A DNA stretch of 64,000 nucleotides from BJGV01 sp965205785 (GCA_965205785.1 OZ242188.1:1984001-2048000), one strand, 5' to 3'; shown: positions 25,508-35,183, counted from the first letter of the stretch. Translations and numbers: made by a program. The notes: a model not told the origin generated them from the letters alone.

Positions 25508-26536
25508 ATGAAGTTTATAGATGAGGCAAGAATCTTGGTAAGCGCAGGAAAAGGCGGAAATGGTGTTGCCAGTTTTCGTCGAGAGCGTTTTATCCCTAAA
25601 GGTGGTCCAGATGGAGGTGATGGCGGAAATGGTGGTAGCGTATTTGCCATTTCAGATCGTAACATCAATACACTTGTAGACTATCGCTTTGCACGTATAC
25701 ATCGTGCTAAAAATGGAAAAAATGGTCGTGGTTCTGATCAATACGGTAAAGGAGCAGAAAATATTTTATTGCGAATGCCAATTGGAACGATTATTAGCAA
25801 TATAAGCTCTGGAGAAATTATTGCTGATTTAAAGCAGAATCAACAAAAGATCTTATTAGCTAAGGGTGGTACAGGAGGCCTTGGGAATATACATTTTAAA
25901 TCAAGTACTAATCGTACGCCACGGCAATTCACTTATGGTGAGCTAGGAGAAGAGTTTGATCTTAAACTTGAACTTAAGGTACTAGCTGACGTCGGTCTTT
26001 TAGGAGTACCAAATGCCGGCAAATCTACATTGATTCGGGCAGTATCTTCTGCCCGCCCTAAAGTAGCTGATTATCCTTTTACTACATTACACCCAAATCT
26101 TGGCATGGTACGCGTTGATCATAACCGTAGCTTTGTCATGGCGGACATTCCAGGCCTCATCAAAGATTCAGCAGAAGGCGCTGGTTTAGGTCATCAGTTC
26201 CTAAGACACCTAACACGTACACGTTTACTATTGCATATAGTAGATATAGCTCCAATGGATGATAATTCTGATCCTATTGATGATGCAAAATCTATTATGC
26301 TAGAACTCAAAAAATATGACGAATTACTCTATCAAAAACCACGCTGGCTAGTAATCAATAAGGTTGACATGTTATCAGACGACAACGAAAAAGAAATTTG
26401 TACAGAATTTATTCATAATTTAGGATGGAATGGTAAAAGTTTTATAATCTCAGCATTATCTGGCAAAGGGTGTAAACAGTTAATTTACGCTATTATGGAT
26501 TATCTAGAACAAGAAAATCAGATAGAAGCAACTTAA
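25508..26536 (+). CDS. obgE: GTPase Obg/CgtA
   Basis: A 342-residue ribosome-assembly GTPase. The glycine-rich Obg fold (about 1-158) includes GKGGNGVASFRRERFIPKGG and GDGGNGGSV. The G domain has G1 GVPNAGKSTLI, G3 DIPGLIKDSAEGAGLGHQFL, G4 NKVD and G5 SALSGKG. It ends shortly after the G domain, without the long acidic C-terminal tail of enteric CgtA. It is followed by proB at 14 bp. Confidence 0.97.
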   Translation: MKFIDEARILVSAGKGGNGVASFRRERFIPKGGPDGGDGGNGGSVFAISDRNINTLVDYRFARIHRAKNGKNGRGSDQYGKGAENILLRMPIGTIISNISSGEIIADLKQNQQKILLAKGGTGGLGNIHFKSSTNRTPRQFTYGELGEEFDLKLELKVLADVGLLGVPNAGKSTLIRAVSSARPKVADYPFTTLHPNLGMVRVDHNRSFVMADIPGLIKDSAEGAGLGHQFLRHLTRTRLLLHIVDIAPMDDNSDPIDDAKSIMLELKKYDELLYQKPRWLVINKVDMLSDDNEKEICTEFIHNLGWNGKSFIISALSGKGCKQLIYAIMDYLEQENQIEAT

Positions 26537-26550
26537 ATTCGAAGATATAG

Positions 26551-27669
26551 ATGATATTAAAGCAAGCTCAACGTATCGTAATAAAAATTGGAAGTAGCCT
26601 TGTTACTAATCAAGGACAGGGGCTGGATCATGCCAAACTCTCCTCTATTGCTGAACAAATCGCGCAGCTAAAAAAAGAGAAAAAAACAGTAGTGCTAGTT
26701 TCATCTGGCGCTATAGCTGAAGGAATGCAACGTTTGAACTGGAAGAAACGCCCTCATGAACTATACAAACTACAGGCAGCTGCAGCAGTTGGACAAATGG
26801 GACTGGTTCAGACTTATGAATCATGTTTTTATAATCATAAGATTCATGCGGCTCAATTACTATTGACCCATGAGGATCTTTCAGACCGCAAACGCTATTT
26901 AAATGCACGCTCTACTCTTACCGCACTATTAGACATGAATGTGGTTCCAATTATTAACGAAAACGATTCAGTAGCAACTGATGAAATTCGATTCGGAGAT
27001 AATGATACATTAGCTGCACTAGTGACAAATCTAATTGAAGCAGATGTGTTGGTGATTCTTACAGATCAAGCTGGATTATATACAACTGATCCAAGAATAG
27101 ATTCAAAAGCTAAATTACTAAATAAAGTTATGGTTGAAGATCCTGCGATTGAACAAATGGCATGTGGTACTGGGAGCTCAATTGGGCGTGGAGGAATGAT
27201 CACAAAAATAATTGCTGCGAAACGTGCCGCAAGAAGTGGTGCACACACAATAATTGCATCAGGTCATGAAGAAAATATACTAATTCGTCTAGCACAAGGT
27301 GAGGCCATTGGAACTCAGCTTTTAACGAATACAAAGAAACTTACTGCACGTAAGCAATGGCTTGCTGACCGCTTACAGGTTCACGGAAGTATTACATTAG
27401 ATGAAGGTGCTGTGAAGGCCCTTACAGTCGAAGGAAAAAGCCTGTTACCAATAGGTGTAATAGAAACAACTGATAATTTTGAACGCGGAGAAGTAGTAAA
27501 TTGTATTAATGCAAAAGGTGAAGTAATTGCTCGTGGTCTTATTAATTATAGTGCTGTAGAAACCAGGAAAATTTTACGTTGTACTAGTATAGAGATTGAA
27601 ACTATATTAGGGTATGTAGATGAGATGGAACTTATTCATAGGAATAACTTAGTTTTACTAAATAAATAA
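26551..27669 (+). CDS. proB: Glutamate 5-kinase with PUA domain
   Basis: A 372-residue enzyme catalysing the first step of proline synthesis. The amino-acid kinase domain (about 1-260) has VIKIGSSLVTNQG, VSSGAIAEGMQ, PIINENDSVATDEIRFGDND and GRGGMITKI. A C-terminal PUA domain (about 275-360, GSITLDEGAVKAL and VIETTDNFERGEVVN) is as in E. coli ProB. It is usually feedback-inhibited by proline. It is placed directly after obgE, a common betaproteobacterial order. Confidence 0.96.
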   Translation: MILKQAQRIVIKIGSSLVTNQGQGLDHAKLSSIAEQIAQLKKEKKTVVLVSSGAIAEGMQRLNWKKRPHELYKLQAAAAVGQMGLVQTYESCFYNHKIHAAQLLLTHEDLSDRKRYLNARSTLTALLDMNVVPIINENDSVATDEIRFGDNDTLAALVTNLIEADVLVILTDQAGLYTTDPRIDSKAKLLNKVMVEDPAIEQMACGTGSSIGRGGMITKIIAAKRAARSGAHTIIASGHEENILIRLAQGEAIGTQLLTNTKKLTARKQWLADRLQVHGSITLDEGAVKALTVEGKSLLPIGVIETTDNFERGEVVNCINAKGEVIARGLINYSAVETRKILRCTSIEIETILGYVDEMELIHRNNLVLLNK

Positions 27670-27738
27670 ACAAAAACGTAAATTCGAATTATGTATCTGA
27701 TGTATAGTGGGATAAATACCTTAGATACTATCTATACG

Positions 27739-28326
27739 TTATCTATCCAGATCATCGATCAGTGATTCAGTTACCAATTTATCTACTTGTTCTATTAGTT
27801 CATGATAAGCAGGATGATCGATACCCATACTGAGAGATGAGCCTTTATGCAATGAACTGATCATATTTCTGTTAAGTTCAAACCGTAAGAAATGAACTGC
27901 AGAAGTCTTTTCCTCAGTAGCCCTGTCTAAATCTTCATCAGCAATAGCACAAATAGGATCATAGTTCTCTATTTTCACCCAGACCTTATTCTCAATACCA
28001 ATTAGTTTTGTCAGTTTATCGGCACGTATTATAGGATCCGGGTATTCAATCATCATAGTCGCCTTCCAGTTCATACCGTCGGGAATAAGTGCCTTATATG
28101 CATCTATTTCATCAAGTATTCCTTTTTCTTCAAAAATTTTTTCAGCACGAAGCATCTCTTGAATTTGATAACGAATAGTTAGTTCATCTTCAAAAATAAG
28201 TGTGACATTTTTACCTAACGAAACTTTCCTATTTTTTTTATGCGACATTACCTGTGTACGAAATTCCTGACGAGTTTTAGCATAATCCTCTAATGTCATA
28301 ATACTGTCACGAGTAATTGTAGGCAT
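27739..28326 (-). CDS. DUF3501 family protein
   Basis: A 195-residue cytoplasmic protein of the DUF3501 family, recognised by ITRDSIMTLEDYAKTRQEFR at the start and by LIFEDELTIRYQIQEMLRAEKIF in the middle. The C-terminal part has FLRFELNRNMISSLHKG. The biochemical role is unknown. It is downstream of the Fe-S protein gene (44 bp) on the same strand, and DUF3501 genes are regularly found with CCG-domain Fe-S proteins and rubrerythrin, suggesting a redox or oxidative-stress complex. Confidence 0.8.
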   Translation of the reverse strand: MPTITRDSIMTLEDYAKTRQEFRTQVMSHKKNRKVSLGKNVTLIFEDELTIRYQIQEMLRAEKIFEEKGILDEIDAYKALIPDGMNWKATMMIEYPDPIIRADKLTKLIGIENKVWVKIENYDPICAIADEDLDRATEEKTSAVHFLRFELNRNMISSLHKGSSLSMGIDHPAYHELIEQVDKLVTESLIDDLDR

Positions 28327-28370
28327 AATATTTCTATTAAAAGAGTTAGTAATAAAACTGCTGTTAATTA

Positions 28371-29702
28371 TCAGGTTAACCCGTAGGCTATCCGAAGTAG
28401 CGTTAATGGATGTCGCTTAACTCCAACGCTTTTCCCCATGCCTTGATAGATATGTCGTCCTGCAATAGCACAATCAGAACTTATATAATCAGGATCAAAT
28501 TCTGCTATTTTTCTAAATACTGGCTTACCAATCTTCATAGAATCAGCAAAAAATTCACTTTTAACACCCCAAGTACCATCATGACCAGAGCATCGTTCTA
28601 CTACGTTAACTGTAGTTCCAGGAATCATTTCAAGCATATCTTTAGTTTTTTTACCAATATTTTGTACTCGTAGGTGGCAAGGTATATGGTAAGACACTTT
28701 ACCTAAAGATTGTTTAAAATTAGTGTTAAGCAATCCATCTCGATTACGTAGCATCAAATATTCAAAAGGATCAAACGTTGCCTCTGCTACTAACTCTATA
28801 TCCTTATCATTTGGAAATAAGAGTGGTAACTCTTGTTTAAACATAAGTGCACAAGAAGGTACTGACATGATAATGGCATACCCTTCTCTTGCTAGTTTAA
28901 CCAGACTAGGAATATTCACATTTTTAAGTTTTTCAACTGCTTTTAAATCTCCTAGTTCTAGTTTAGGCATGCCACAACATACCTCTTTATCAACTAATCG
29001 AGTCGGAATCTCATTAAATCTAAGTATTTCTATAAGATCATGACCAATACACGGCTCATTATAATTAACATAACAAGTAGAATAAATTGCAACTTTACCT
29101 GGTGATTTTTCGCCGTCTTTTACAGGAAATGATTCATTAATCCTTGCATTAGAACGAAATTTCTTAGCAGTATACTGAGGAAGCTCCCTTTCGGCATGAA
29201 TATCTAGCATACTATCTATTAATTTCCTGGTAGTTGGCGCTTTAATTGAAGTATTTACTGCCTGTACTACTACCGGAATACTAGCAAGTTTTCCCATAAT
29301 ATCTGTACTAGATAACATTTTATCCCGGAAATTAGTTTTACCTTTTTTATATTTAACAGCTTTGGCACGTAGCATCAAATGTGGAAAATCTACATTCCAT
29401 TGATGTGGAGGAACGTATGGACATTTGGACATAAAACACATATCACACAGATAGCATCGATCCACTACTTCCCAGAATTTATTTTTTTCTACTCCGTCTA
29501 GTTCACCGGATGTCCCCTCATCAATTAGATCAAACAAGGATGGAAATGCTGTACAAAGATTGACACAACGACGACATCCATGACAGATGTCAAAAACACG
29601 ATCCATTTCACTGAATAGCTCGGCTTCTTTATAAAAATCAGGATTCTTCCAATCTATTGGATGACGTTTGGGTGCCTCTAAACTACCTTCATAGGTGGCC
29701 AT
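28371..29702 (-). CDS. Heterodisulfide-reductase-related Fe-S protein (GlpC/HdrD type)
   Basis: A 443-residue soluble protein with two 4Fe-4S sites near the N-terminus, CHGCRRCVNLC and CYLCDMCFMSKCPYVPP. Two CCG-type cysteine clusters follow: CYVNYNEPCIG with CCGMPK around 210-245, and CHLRVQNIG with CSGHDGTWG around 340-370. Such proteins accept or deliver electrons to a partner flavoprotein or bind a non-cubane cluster. No flavin subunit is adjacent. Its neighbours are DUF3501 downstream and rubrerythrin upstream, the latter separated by a strong terminator. A peroxide-defence electron chain is a reasonable inference only. Confidence 0.82.
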   Translation of the reverse strand: MATYEGSLEAPKRHPIDWKNPDFYKEAELFSEMDRVFDICHGCRRCVNLCTAFPSLFDLIDEGTSGELDGVEKNKFWEVVDRCYLCDMCFMSKCPYVPPHQWNVDFPHLMLRAKAVKYKKGKTNFRDKMLSSTDIMGKLASIPVVVQAVNTSIKAPTTRKLIDSMLDIHAERELPQYTAKKFRSNARINESFPVKDGEKSPGKVAIYSTCYVNYNEPCIGHDLIEILRFNEIPTRLVDKEVCCGMPKLELGDLKAVEKLKNVNIPSLVKLAREGYAIIMSVPSCALMFKQELPLLFPNDKDIELVAEATFDPFEYLMLRNRDGLLNTNFKQSLGKVSYHIPCHLRVQNIGKKTKDMLEMIPGTTVNVVERCSGHDGTWGVKSEFFADSMKIGKPVFRKIAEFDPDYISSDCAIAGRHIYQGMGKSVGVKRHPLTLLRIAYGLT

Positions 29703-29732
29703 AGAAATAAGAAGTGAGTAGAAAGAAAATAC

Positions 29733-29787
29733 AAAAAAAGAGTGGATTAACCAAGTTAAGCTAATAAAGCTATTTAGTTAATCCACT
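29733..29787 (-). terminator. Intrinsic terminator after rubrerythrin
   Basis: On the minus strand AGTGGATTAAC (29787-29777) pairs perfectly with GTTAATCCACT (29751-29741), followed by CTTTTTTTG. The 25-nt loop can form a smaller inner hairpin. It separates the rubrerythrin transcript from the Fe-S protein gene. Confidence 0.85.
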
Positions 29788-29808
29788 AACTTTATTACAT
29801 CTATTTAT

Positions 29809-30228
29809 TTAATCAGAATAAGCGTCTAAAGCTTTTTGAAAACGATTAGCATGTGAGCGTTCTGCTTTTGCCAGTGTTTCAAACCAATCAGCAATTTCAT
29901 CAAAACCTTCTGTACGAGCAGATTTGGCCATTCCTGGATACATATCAGTGTACTCATGAGTTTCACCCGCTATAGCTGCCTTAAGGTTGTCACGTGAGGC
30001 CCCAATAGGCAAACCAGTTGCCGGATCACCACAAGACTCCAAATACTCAAGATGACCGTGAGCATGTCCTGTTTCTCCTTCAGCTGTAGAACGGAATACT
30101 GCTGCAACATCATTCTGACCTTCTACATCAGCCTTAGCTGCAAAATAGAGATACCGGCGATTAGCCTGGGATTCACCCGCAAAGGCCGCTTTTAGGTTTA
30201 CTTCCGTCTCAGATCCTTTGAGTTGCAT
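29809..30228 (-). CDS. Rubrerythrin-like diiron protein lacking rubredoxin domain
   Basis: A 139-residue ferritin-like four-helix protein. Diiron ligands are supplied by two E-x2-H-like motifs: AEGETGHAHGHLEYL in the first half and LAKAERSHANRFQKALD at the end, plus AAFAGESQANRRYLYFA and AAIAGETHEYTDMYPG. The C-terminal rubredoxin FeS4 domain of classical rubrerythrin is absent, as in sulerythrin-type proteins. Peroxide reduction is the likely role and would require a separate electron donor, possibly the neighbouring Fe-S protein. AGGAGAAAATT precedes the ATG. Confidence 0.88.
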   Translation of the reverse strand: MQLKGSETEVNLKAAFAGESQANRRYLYFAAKADVEGQNDVAAVFRSTAEGETGHAHGHLEYLESCGDPATGLPIGASRDNLKAAIAGETHEYTDMYPGMAKSARTEGFDEIADWFETLAKAERSHANRFQKALDAYSD

Positions 30229-30478
30229 AATTTTCTCCTATTAACCAACGTATTGATAACTAAAATATTATAGCCAGTCAGAATATCTTGTGCAGGATTC
30301 TTAACCAATAAACAAAATCTAAACTGTACTGGAAGACTATCGGAGGGATCTTTGCTTGTCAACTGAGCTGTTAATATAGCTTACCAAGCAAAAAGATAAT
30401 GACATAAACTTAATTGACTGATTAAATCTATAAACTAAATTAAAGTATCTATAGGTTCTGCTGGTAATGATTATTTAG

Positions 30479-31162
30479 TCATAACAACCTGTTTTCCGCA
30501 AACTTTCTAGCTTTAATCATCCTGTTTTCAATTGAAACGGTTACACTTTGTAACTTAAATTTGTCATATTTATAACTTTGGTTAGTATTATTACTATAAA
30601 AATTATATAAATTAGGATTATAAGAGCCAATCAACCAATGTTTAGAAACGATCCTACTCAAATTAACCCTGTTACTATTTTCTTTACAATCAAGATTAAA
30701 GTATTCACCAGCTGGGGACCATCCACTAGTAAGTAACTCAGGCCATTGCTTATCTAAGACACAATTTATTTCACCACTATTCAAAGCAATTAATGATACA
30801 TTATTATCACCTTCTATCCAGCCTAACTCTAATGAAGTCAGAGATACAACCTGATCAAAAGATAACATTAACATACTATAATCAACTTGATTTTCTTCAA
30901 CGATACTTAGTCCATTGAGGCTGCGAACGAGGGCCTGCTCAATGTTCAATTCTTTAGAAGATCTACAAGACCAACCAGTAATTTGAAGAGCTATATCATT
31001 TTTTGTTAGCTTAAATTGATTAAAACCTGTGTTTTTGTCAATAGAATCCTGTAGATCTGCGTATCTGGTTAAATCAAAGTCAATTTGATTTGTATATTTC
31101 AGATTTACAGTGTTGGTAAGTGACCGTAACCCGTCATTGAATTTTTTCTGGAATGGCATCAT
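30479..31162 (-). CDS. XDP1-like exosortase-type surface protein, apparently without signal peptide
   Basis: A 227-residue protein. The middle, SFDQVVSLTSLELGWIEGDN through ISLIAL-type strands, then LLTSGWSPAGEYFNLDC and KHWLIGSYNPNL, follows the pattern of exosortase-dependent surface proteins of the XDP1 type: a beta-sandwich with HAVDN...F-x-V-x-L-x-S-x-x-x-GW and WLIGAYN motifs. Unlike them it has no signal peptide at the N-terminus and no PEP-CTERM-like tail, ending RKFAENRLL. It may be a decayed copy. The family call is from memory. Confidence 0.5.
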   Translation of the reverse strand: MMPFQKKFNDGLRSLTNTVNLKYTNQIDFDLTRYADLQDSIDKNTGFNQFKLTKNDIALQITGWSCRSSKELNIEQALVRSLNGLSIVEENQVDYSMLMLSFDQVVSLTSLELGWIEGDNNVSLIALNSGEINCVLDKQWPELLTSGWSPAGEYFNLDCKENSNRVNLSRIVSKHWLIGSYNPNLYNFYSNNTNQSYKYDKFKLQSVTVSIENRMIKARKFAENRLL

Positions 31163-31344
31163 AATTTTAGATACATTTTTGGTAATTACTTGGATATCAA
31201 AACATAGTATCGAATCTCAGTGAATTTTTATGTGAAAAAGAACACATAATTAAAGAAATATACTGCTATATCCTAAACAAAATTAACTCATGCTAACTTT
31301 TAGTATAGGATATGCTTATAAGAAACTTGATTGGAGAGATTACT

Positions 31345-31602
31345 ATGAAAAGATTAATTCTGATTACTATAATGTTAATATTCTCATCTACCTTAGTTCA
31401 TGCTTATGATTATGAAAATCAAAGACGCCAGCAAGCAAGAGACTCTGGAAGACCATTAACTAAGGTAAAACAAAAAGAAACTCAAAATAAAGACCAGAAA
31501 AAACTGAAAGCAGCACAACGAGGAATAAATCTAGAGAAACGTAGAGCTAGTCGCATCAGGGGAATAAGGAATAATCAAGGCGATATTATTAATATAAGGT
31601 AA
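31345..31602 (+). CDS. Small secreted basic protein, uncharacterised
   Basis: I use the internal ATG at 31345, preceded by GGAGAG; this gives 85 residues. A signal peptide (about 1-20, MKRLILITIMLIFSSTLVHA) is followed by a highly charged, helix-prone mature part with many Lys, Arg and Gln residues. No family is recognised. A periplasmic or nucleic-acid-binding role cannot be tested here. It ends 5 bp before the stop of the convergent Sel1-repeat gene. Confidence 0.6.
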   Translation: MKRLILITIMLIFSSTLVHAYDYENQRRQQARDSGRPLTKVKQKETQNKDQKKLKAAQRGINLEKRRASRIRGIRNNQGDIINIR

Positions 31603-31607
31603 TAGCC

Positions 31608-32066
31608 TTATTTACAGTCATTGTAATTACTCTTTTTGCAAATTTCAGCAAGCTTTTTTGCTTCGTTTATTTTGGAAGAAGACATTTTCTTGGCAAGTAA
31701 GTTTCTACCATGTTCTGCTAAACCACTCCCATTTGACGCTGCAAGATCTAACCACATATGTGCACGAACATCGTTCTTTAGTGTGCCCTGCCCTTGACCA
31801 TACATCATGCCGAGACTGGCTTGTGCATTAGTATGACCTTGTCCAGCAGCTAGCTGATAGTATTTAAGAGCCTCCTGATAATCCTGAGTAATATTTTCCC
31901 CTTGGTCATACATGACAGCAAGTCTAAACTGAGCACTTACATACCCTAGATCTGCAGCTAAGCGAAACCATTTTGCTGCCTCTTGATGATCTTGAGAAAC
32001 ACCTTGACCTTCATCATACATCACACCTAGTCTAAACTGAGCATCTACCTGATCCTGCTTAGCAGG
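31608..32066 (-). pseudogene. Sel1-repeat protein, 3' part after a frameshift
   Basis: The frame ends at 31608 and reads upstream without interruption through DQVDAQFRLGVMYDEG to the break at about 32065. It carries three more Sel1 repeats (FRLGVMYDEGQGVSQDHQ, FRLAVMYDQGENITQD, ASLGMMYGQGQGTLKND) and a C-terminal KLAEICKKSNYNDCK. A GTG at 32024 could restart translation but has no good ribosome site. Removing one C from the GCC at the break rejoins this frame to the 5' part. Confidence 0.75.
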
Positions 32067-32532
32067 CTAAATAATACCATTTTAATGCTTTCTGATAATC
32101 TTGAGTAACGCCTTGTCCTTGGTCATACATTAAACCAAGCCTAGTTTGTGCAACTATATGTCCTTGCTCTCCAGCCATGCGGTACCAGTTTACAGCTTCC
32201 TGATAATCCCAGGTAACCCCTCGTCCGCCCGCATATGCGGAACCAAGCCAAACCTGTGCATCAGCATCTCCCTGATCTGCGGCTAAACGAAACCATTTAG
32301 CTGCTTCCTTATAATCATGAATTTTACTTTTCTCATTTGCATACATAACACCAAGATTATATTGAGCAAGAATATCTCCTTTTTCTGCTAGGGGGCGAGC
32401 TAATCCATCTGCTTTTGCATAATCACCCTGAAGATACGCTTGCTGTGCTTCAGCTAGGGGATCAGCAAATACGTAGCCTGCTGATACAATTAGGAACAAG
32501 ATACCTGTAGATATATGTTTAAATAATTGCAT
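32059..32532 (-). pseudogene. Sel1-repeat protein, 5' part ending at a premature stop
   Basis: A 157-residue ORF with a signal peptide (about 1-23) and four Sel1 repeats of 36 residues (for example YNLGVMYANEKSKIHDYKEA, LGSAYAGGRGVTWDYQEA). It stops early in LKWYYLAC because one extra base turns TTA-GCT-GCT-AAG into TTA-GCC-TGC-TAA. The intact parent would be about 308 residues. It starts 4 bp after the stop of the upstream periplasmic gene, so they share an operon. A sequencing error at this base is possible. Confidence 0.75.
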
Positions 32533-32536
32533 TTTT

Positions 32537-33487
32537 TTATTTGTGTCGCATTTGCCGAAGCTTTAGTTTTATTTCGCCCAGTCCCTGGTAGTCGCCCCTT
32601 AACTGGAGCGGGACTCTCGATTTAGGATCAATATAGATTTTAATATTTCCTTGTAACCCAACCAAAGTAAAATTATTCATTGCTTGGCCTGAAGACATTG
32701 ACCGCGCCTTGAGTGATAGTACCTCTGCTGAAATTGATGTGTTTCTCTGAATAACTTCATCACCTTTTATCTCAGAATGTTTAAGATTAATAGATTCAGT
32801 AGGCTGCTTCTGAATATCAAGATAAATGGTTTCTTTTTTATTAAATACGCATATAGTTACAGGCTTATCAAACTCCGATGTCTTCAAAGCTGAAATCAAA
32901 TAGATAACAGGCATAGGTGCAGTTATATATACACAACTTTTATTTTCCGGATCATAAGAATAAAATCTTTCCTTAGTTGCTGACCATTTTTCTGGTAATT
33001 GTGCAATCTCATTTTTATCAATTGGTTGTCTAGTAAATTTAAAAACCCCTTTATTTGTAAACCGGTAAGTTTTTTTAGCATCTTTTAATCCAACTCGTTG
33101 GCGAACATACTGCATTGTTGACAGTGTGACAGGATCAAACCAAGCAACATTTTGTAATTTTACTTTGGCGAAAACAGATTTCACTGAAATCTTAGTATCT
33201 ATAATCAATACTCCAGACTCTGTAATAGCTATAGGAACTCCCTGAGGAGAAGAAATAAAAGCGGCATCAAGTTGAGATTTTGATGGTGATGTTAATTTAA
33301 CCTCCGCCGCAAGTTTTGCGAAAAGCTCCTTTCCCTTAAATGATAAATGTTTCCAGGGTACATTTGATTTATCTATACTTAAAGTAGTCACCGTCTCAGT
33401 AGCAGATAAGGTAAGTGGAAAAGATAATGAAATGAGCAGAACTGGGAGAAATATTAACCAACGTTCCTGAAATGGTGTCTCTAGCAT
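32537..33487 (-). CDS. Periplasmic DUF3108-like protein, uncharacterised
   Basis: A 316-residue protein with an N-terminal signal (about 12-30, LIFLPVLLISLSFPLTLSA). The rest is strand-rich. The last 40 residues, IKIYIDPKSRVPLQLRGDYQGLGEIKLKLRQ, resemble the end of DUF3108 domains, where a processed protein is compared with a reference strand set; the similarity is weak. Two cysteines (in KSCVYITAP and TICVFNKK) may form a disulfide. It is followed directly by the Sel1-repeat gene. The function is unknown. Confidence 0.55.
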   Translation of the reverse strand: MLETPFQERWLIFLPVLLISLSFPLTLSATETVTTLSIDKSNVPWKHLSFKGKELFAKLAAEVKLTSPSKSQLDAAFISSPQGVPIAITESGVLIIDTKISVKSVFAKVKLQNVAWFDPVTLSTMQYVRQRVGLKDAKKTYRFTNKGVFKFTRQPIDKNEIAQLPEKWSATKERFYSYDPENKSCVYITAPMPVIYLISALKTSEFDKPVTICVFNKKETIYLDIQKQPTESINLKHSEIKGDEVIQRNTSISAEVLSLKARSMSSGQAMNNFTLVGLQGNIKIYIDPKSRVPLQLRGDYQGLGEIKLKLRQMRHK

Positions 33488-33792
33488 AAGCTTGACACAG
33501 CTATATTGGAAATATGTTTATCCATAAGTTATTCATTTAATTAAAATATTATTATTGCTTCTAATCAAATATAGTGTAATTCTTCTATGATTTATCTAAA
33601 TGACTAGACTAATTATTATAAAAAAGCTTTAGACCTTTTATATTATAAACCACGATAATGATACGTGTGGACATATAAAGTTAAGCTCTTAGACACATTA
33701 AAATACGTTGAATACCCAGCTTCCATGTGTCAGTATGTTATGTATTCCCTATTATTAAAGAATTGAAATACTATTAACTTATTCTAATATTT
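33488..33792. other. AT-rich divergent intergenic region
   Basis: About 305 bp between the DUF3108-like gene and rmuC, reading in opposite directions. No RNA, repeat or ORF is evident; it presumably contains the two promoters. Confidence 0.4.
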
Positions 33793-35145
33793 ATGGGACA
33801 ACCAATCTATCTTTTCGTTGCAGCTGCCATCGGGTTAATTGTTGGTGCAGGTGTTATATGGCTAGTTCAGCGTACTCTTATTTCCCGCCTTACAGAACAA
33901 CTATTTGCTTCTGAACAAAATTTACAAAAATTGATAGCTGAACATGATGCACTTACACTTTTACAAAACCAACTAACTATTAAAAAGCAAGAGCTAAGTA
34001 CTGAGATTACTAAATTGACAACGATATTAGAACTGGAACGCACACAGTCTAAAGATAAGCTTGAGTTCAAGGAAAATGCTGAAAAACAGCTTTCTAATCA
34101 ATTCAAAATATTAGCCGGTGAAATCTTAGAAGAAAAATCAAGGAAATTTACTGATCAGAATAAAATTAATCTTGATCAGTTATTGGAACCCCTAAAGATA
34201 AAAATTTCCGAGTTTCAAGGAAAAGTACAGGAAGTTTATATACAGGAAGGCAAGGACCGCTCTGCATTGTCTGAACAAGTAAAGCAGCTTATGGCTCTTA
34301 ATAATCAGTTATCTGACGACGCAAATAATCTAACACAGGCTCTCAAAGGGCAATCTAAGGCACAAGGTAACTGGGGTGAGCTGATCCTAGAACGAGTATT
34401 AGAAGCATCTGGATTACGCAAAGGTCATGAATATAATGTTCAAGTAAGCCATGTCCGGGAAGATGGAACCCGAGTGCAACCAGATGTAGTTATTAATTTA
34501 CCAGAAAATCGTCATCTGGTTATTGATGCAAAAGTGTCACTTACGGCATATGAAATACATACTAATGCAGACAGTGATTCTGAACGTAATAAAGCTGAAA
34601 AAAAACACTTGGAGTCAGTTCGCTCTCATATAAAGGAACTTTCTGAAAAAAACTATCAACAGCTTTATGGATTACACTCTTTTGATTTTGTTTTAATGTT
34701 TATCCCGGTTGAACCAGCCTTCATGCTTGCTATATCACACGATAACAATTTGTGGCTTGATTCATGGAAAAAGAATATTTTACTTGTAAGTCCCAGCACA
34801 CTGCTATTTGTAGTTCGGACTGTTGCACATCTTTGGAAGCAGGAGCAACAGAATCGTAATGCACAAGAGATTGCTAGTCGAGGGGCAGAACTCTACAATA
34901 AACTCGCTGGTTTTGTGGACGACCTTAATATGCTTGGAAAACGTTTGCAACAAGCACAAATTGCTTATGATGATGCCTACAGCAAATTTTCGAAAGGAAA
35001 AGGAAACGTAATACGCCAAGCAGAAATGTTAAAACAGCTTGGCGTAAAACCTACCAAGCCATTATCACAGAATCTGGCTACTGATCCGACTCCAGATGAC
35101 CCAGCAAATCCTAGTCCGAGAATTTCTCCTATAAAGGAGAAATAA
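33793..35145 (+). CDS. rmuC: DNA recombination protein RmuC
   Basis: A 450-residue protein with an N-terminal membrane helix (about 4-24), a long coiled coil (about 27-200), and a PD-(D/E)XK nuclease-like RmuC domain (about 200-400). The family segments are GNWGELILERVLEASGL, HLVIDAKVSLTAYE and FVLMFIPVEPAFMLA. RmuC limits inversions at short inverted repeats. The Pro-rich tail is variable. The start has a poor ribosome site but the N-terminal helix fits the family. It is monocistronic, convergent with the YihY gene. Confidence 0.94.
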   Translation: MGQPIYLFVAAAIGLIVGAGVIWLVQRTLISRLTEQLFASEQNLQKLIAEHDALTLLQNQLTIKKQELSTEITKLTTILELERTQSKDKLEFKENAEKQLSNQFKILAGEILEEKSRKFTDQNKINLDQLLEPLKIKISEFQGKVQEVYIQEGKDRSALSEQVKQLMALNNQLSDDANNLTQALKGQSKAQGNWGELILERVLEASGLRKGHEYNVQVSHVREDGTRVQPDVVINLPENRHLVIDAKVSLTAYEIHTNADSDSERNKAEKKHLESVRSHIKELSEKNYQQLYGLHSFDFVLMFIPVEPAFMLAISHDNNLWLDSWKKNILLVSPSTLLFVVRTVAHLWKQEQQNRNAQEIASRGAELYNKLAGFVDDLNMLGKRLQQAQIAYDDAYSKFSKGKGNVIRQAEMLKQLGVKPTKPLSQNLATDPTPDDPANPSPRISPIKEK

Positions 35146-35183
35146 ATATTATTTTTTAACTTTATCTCTACCCTCTGTTTCTT

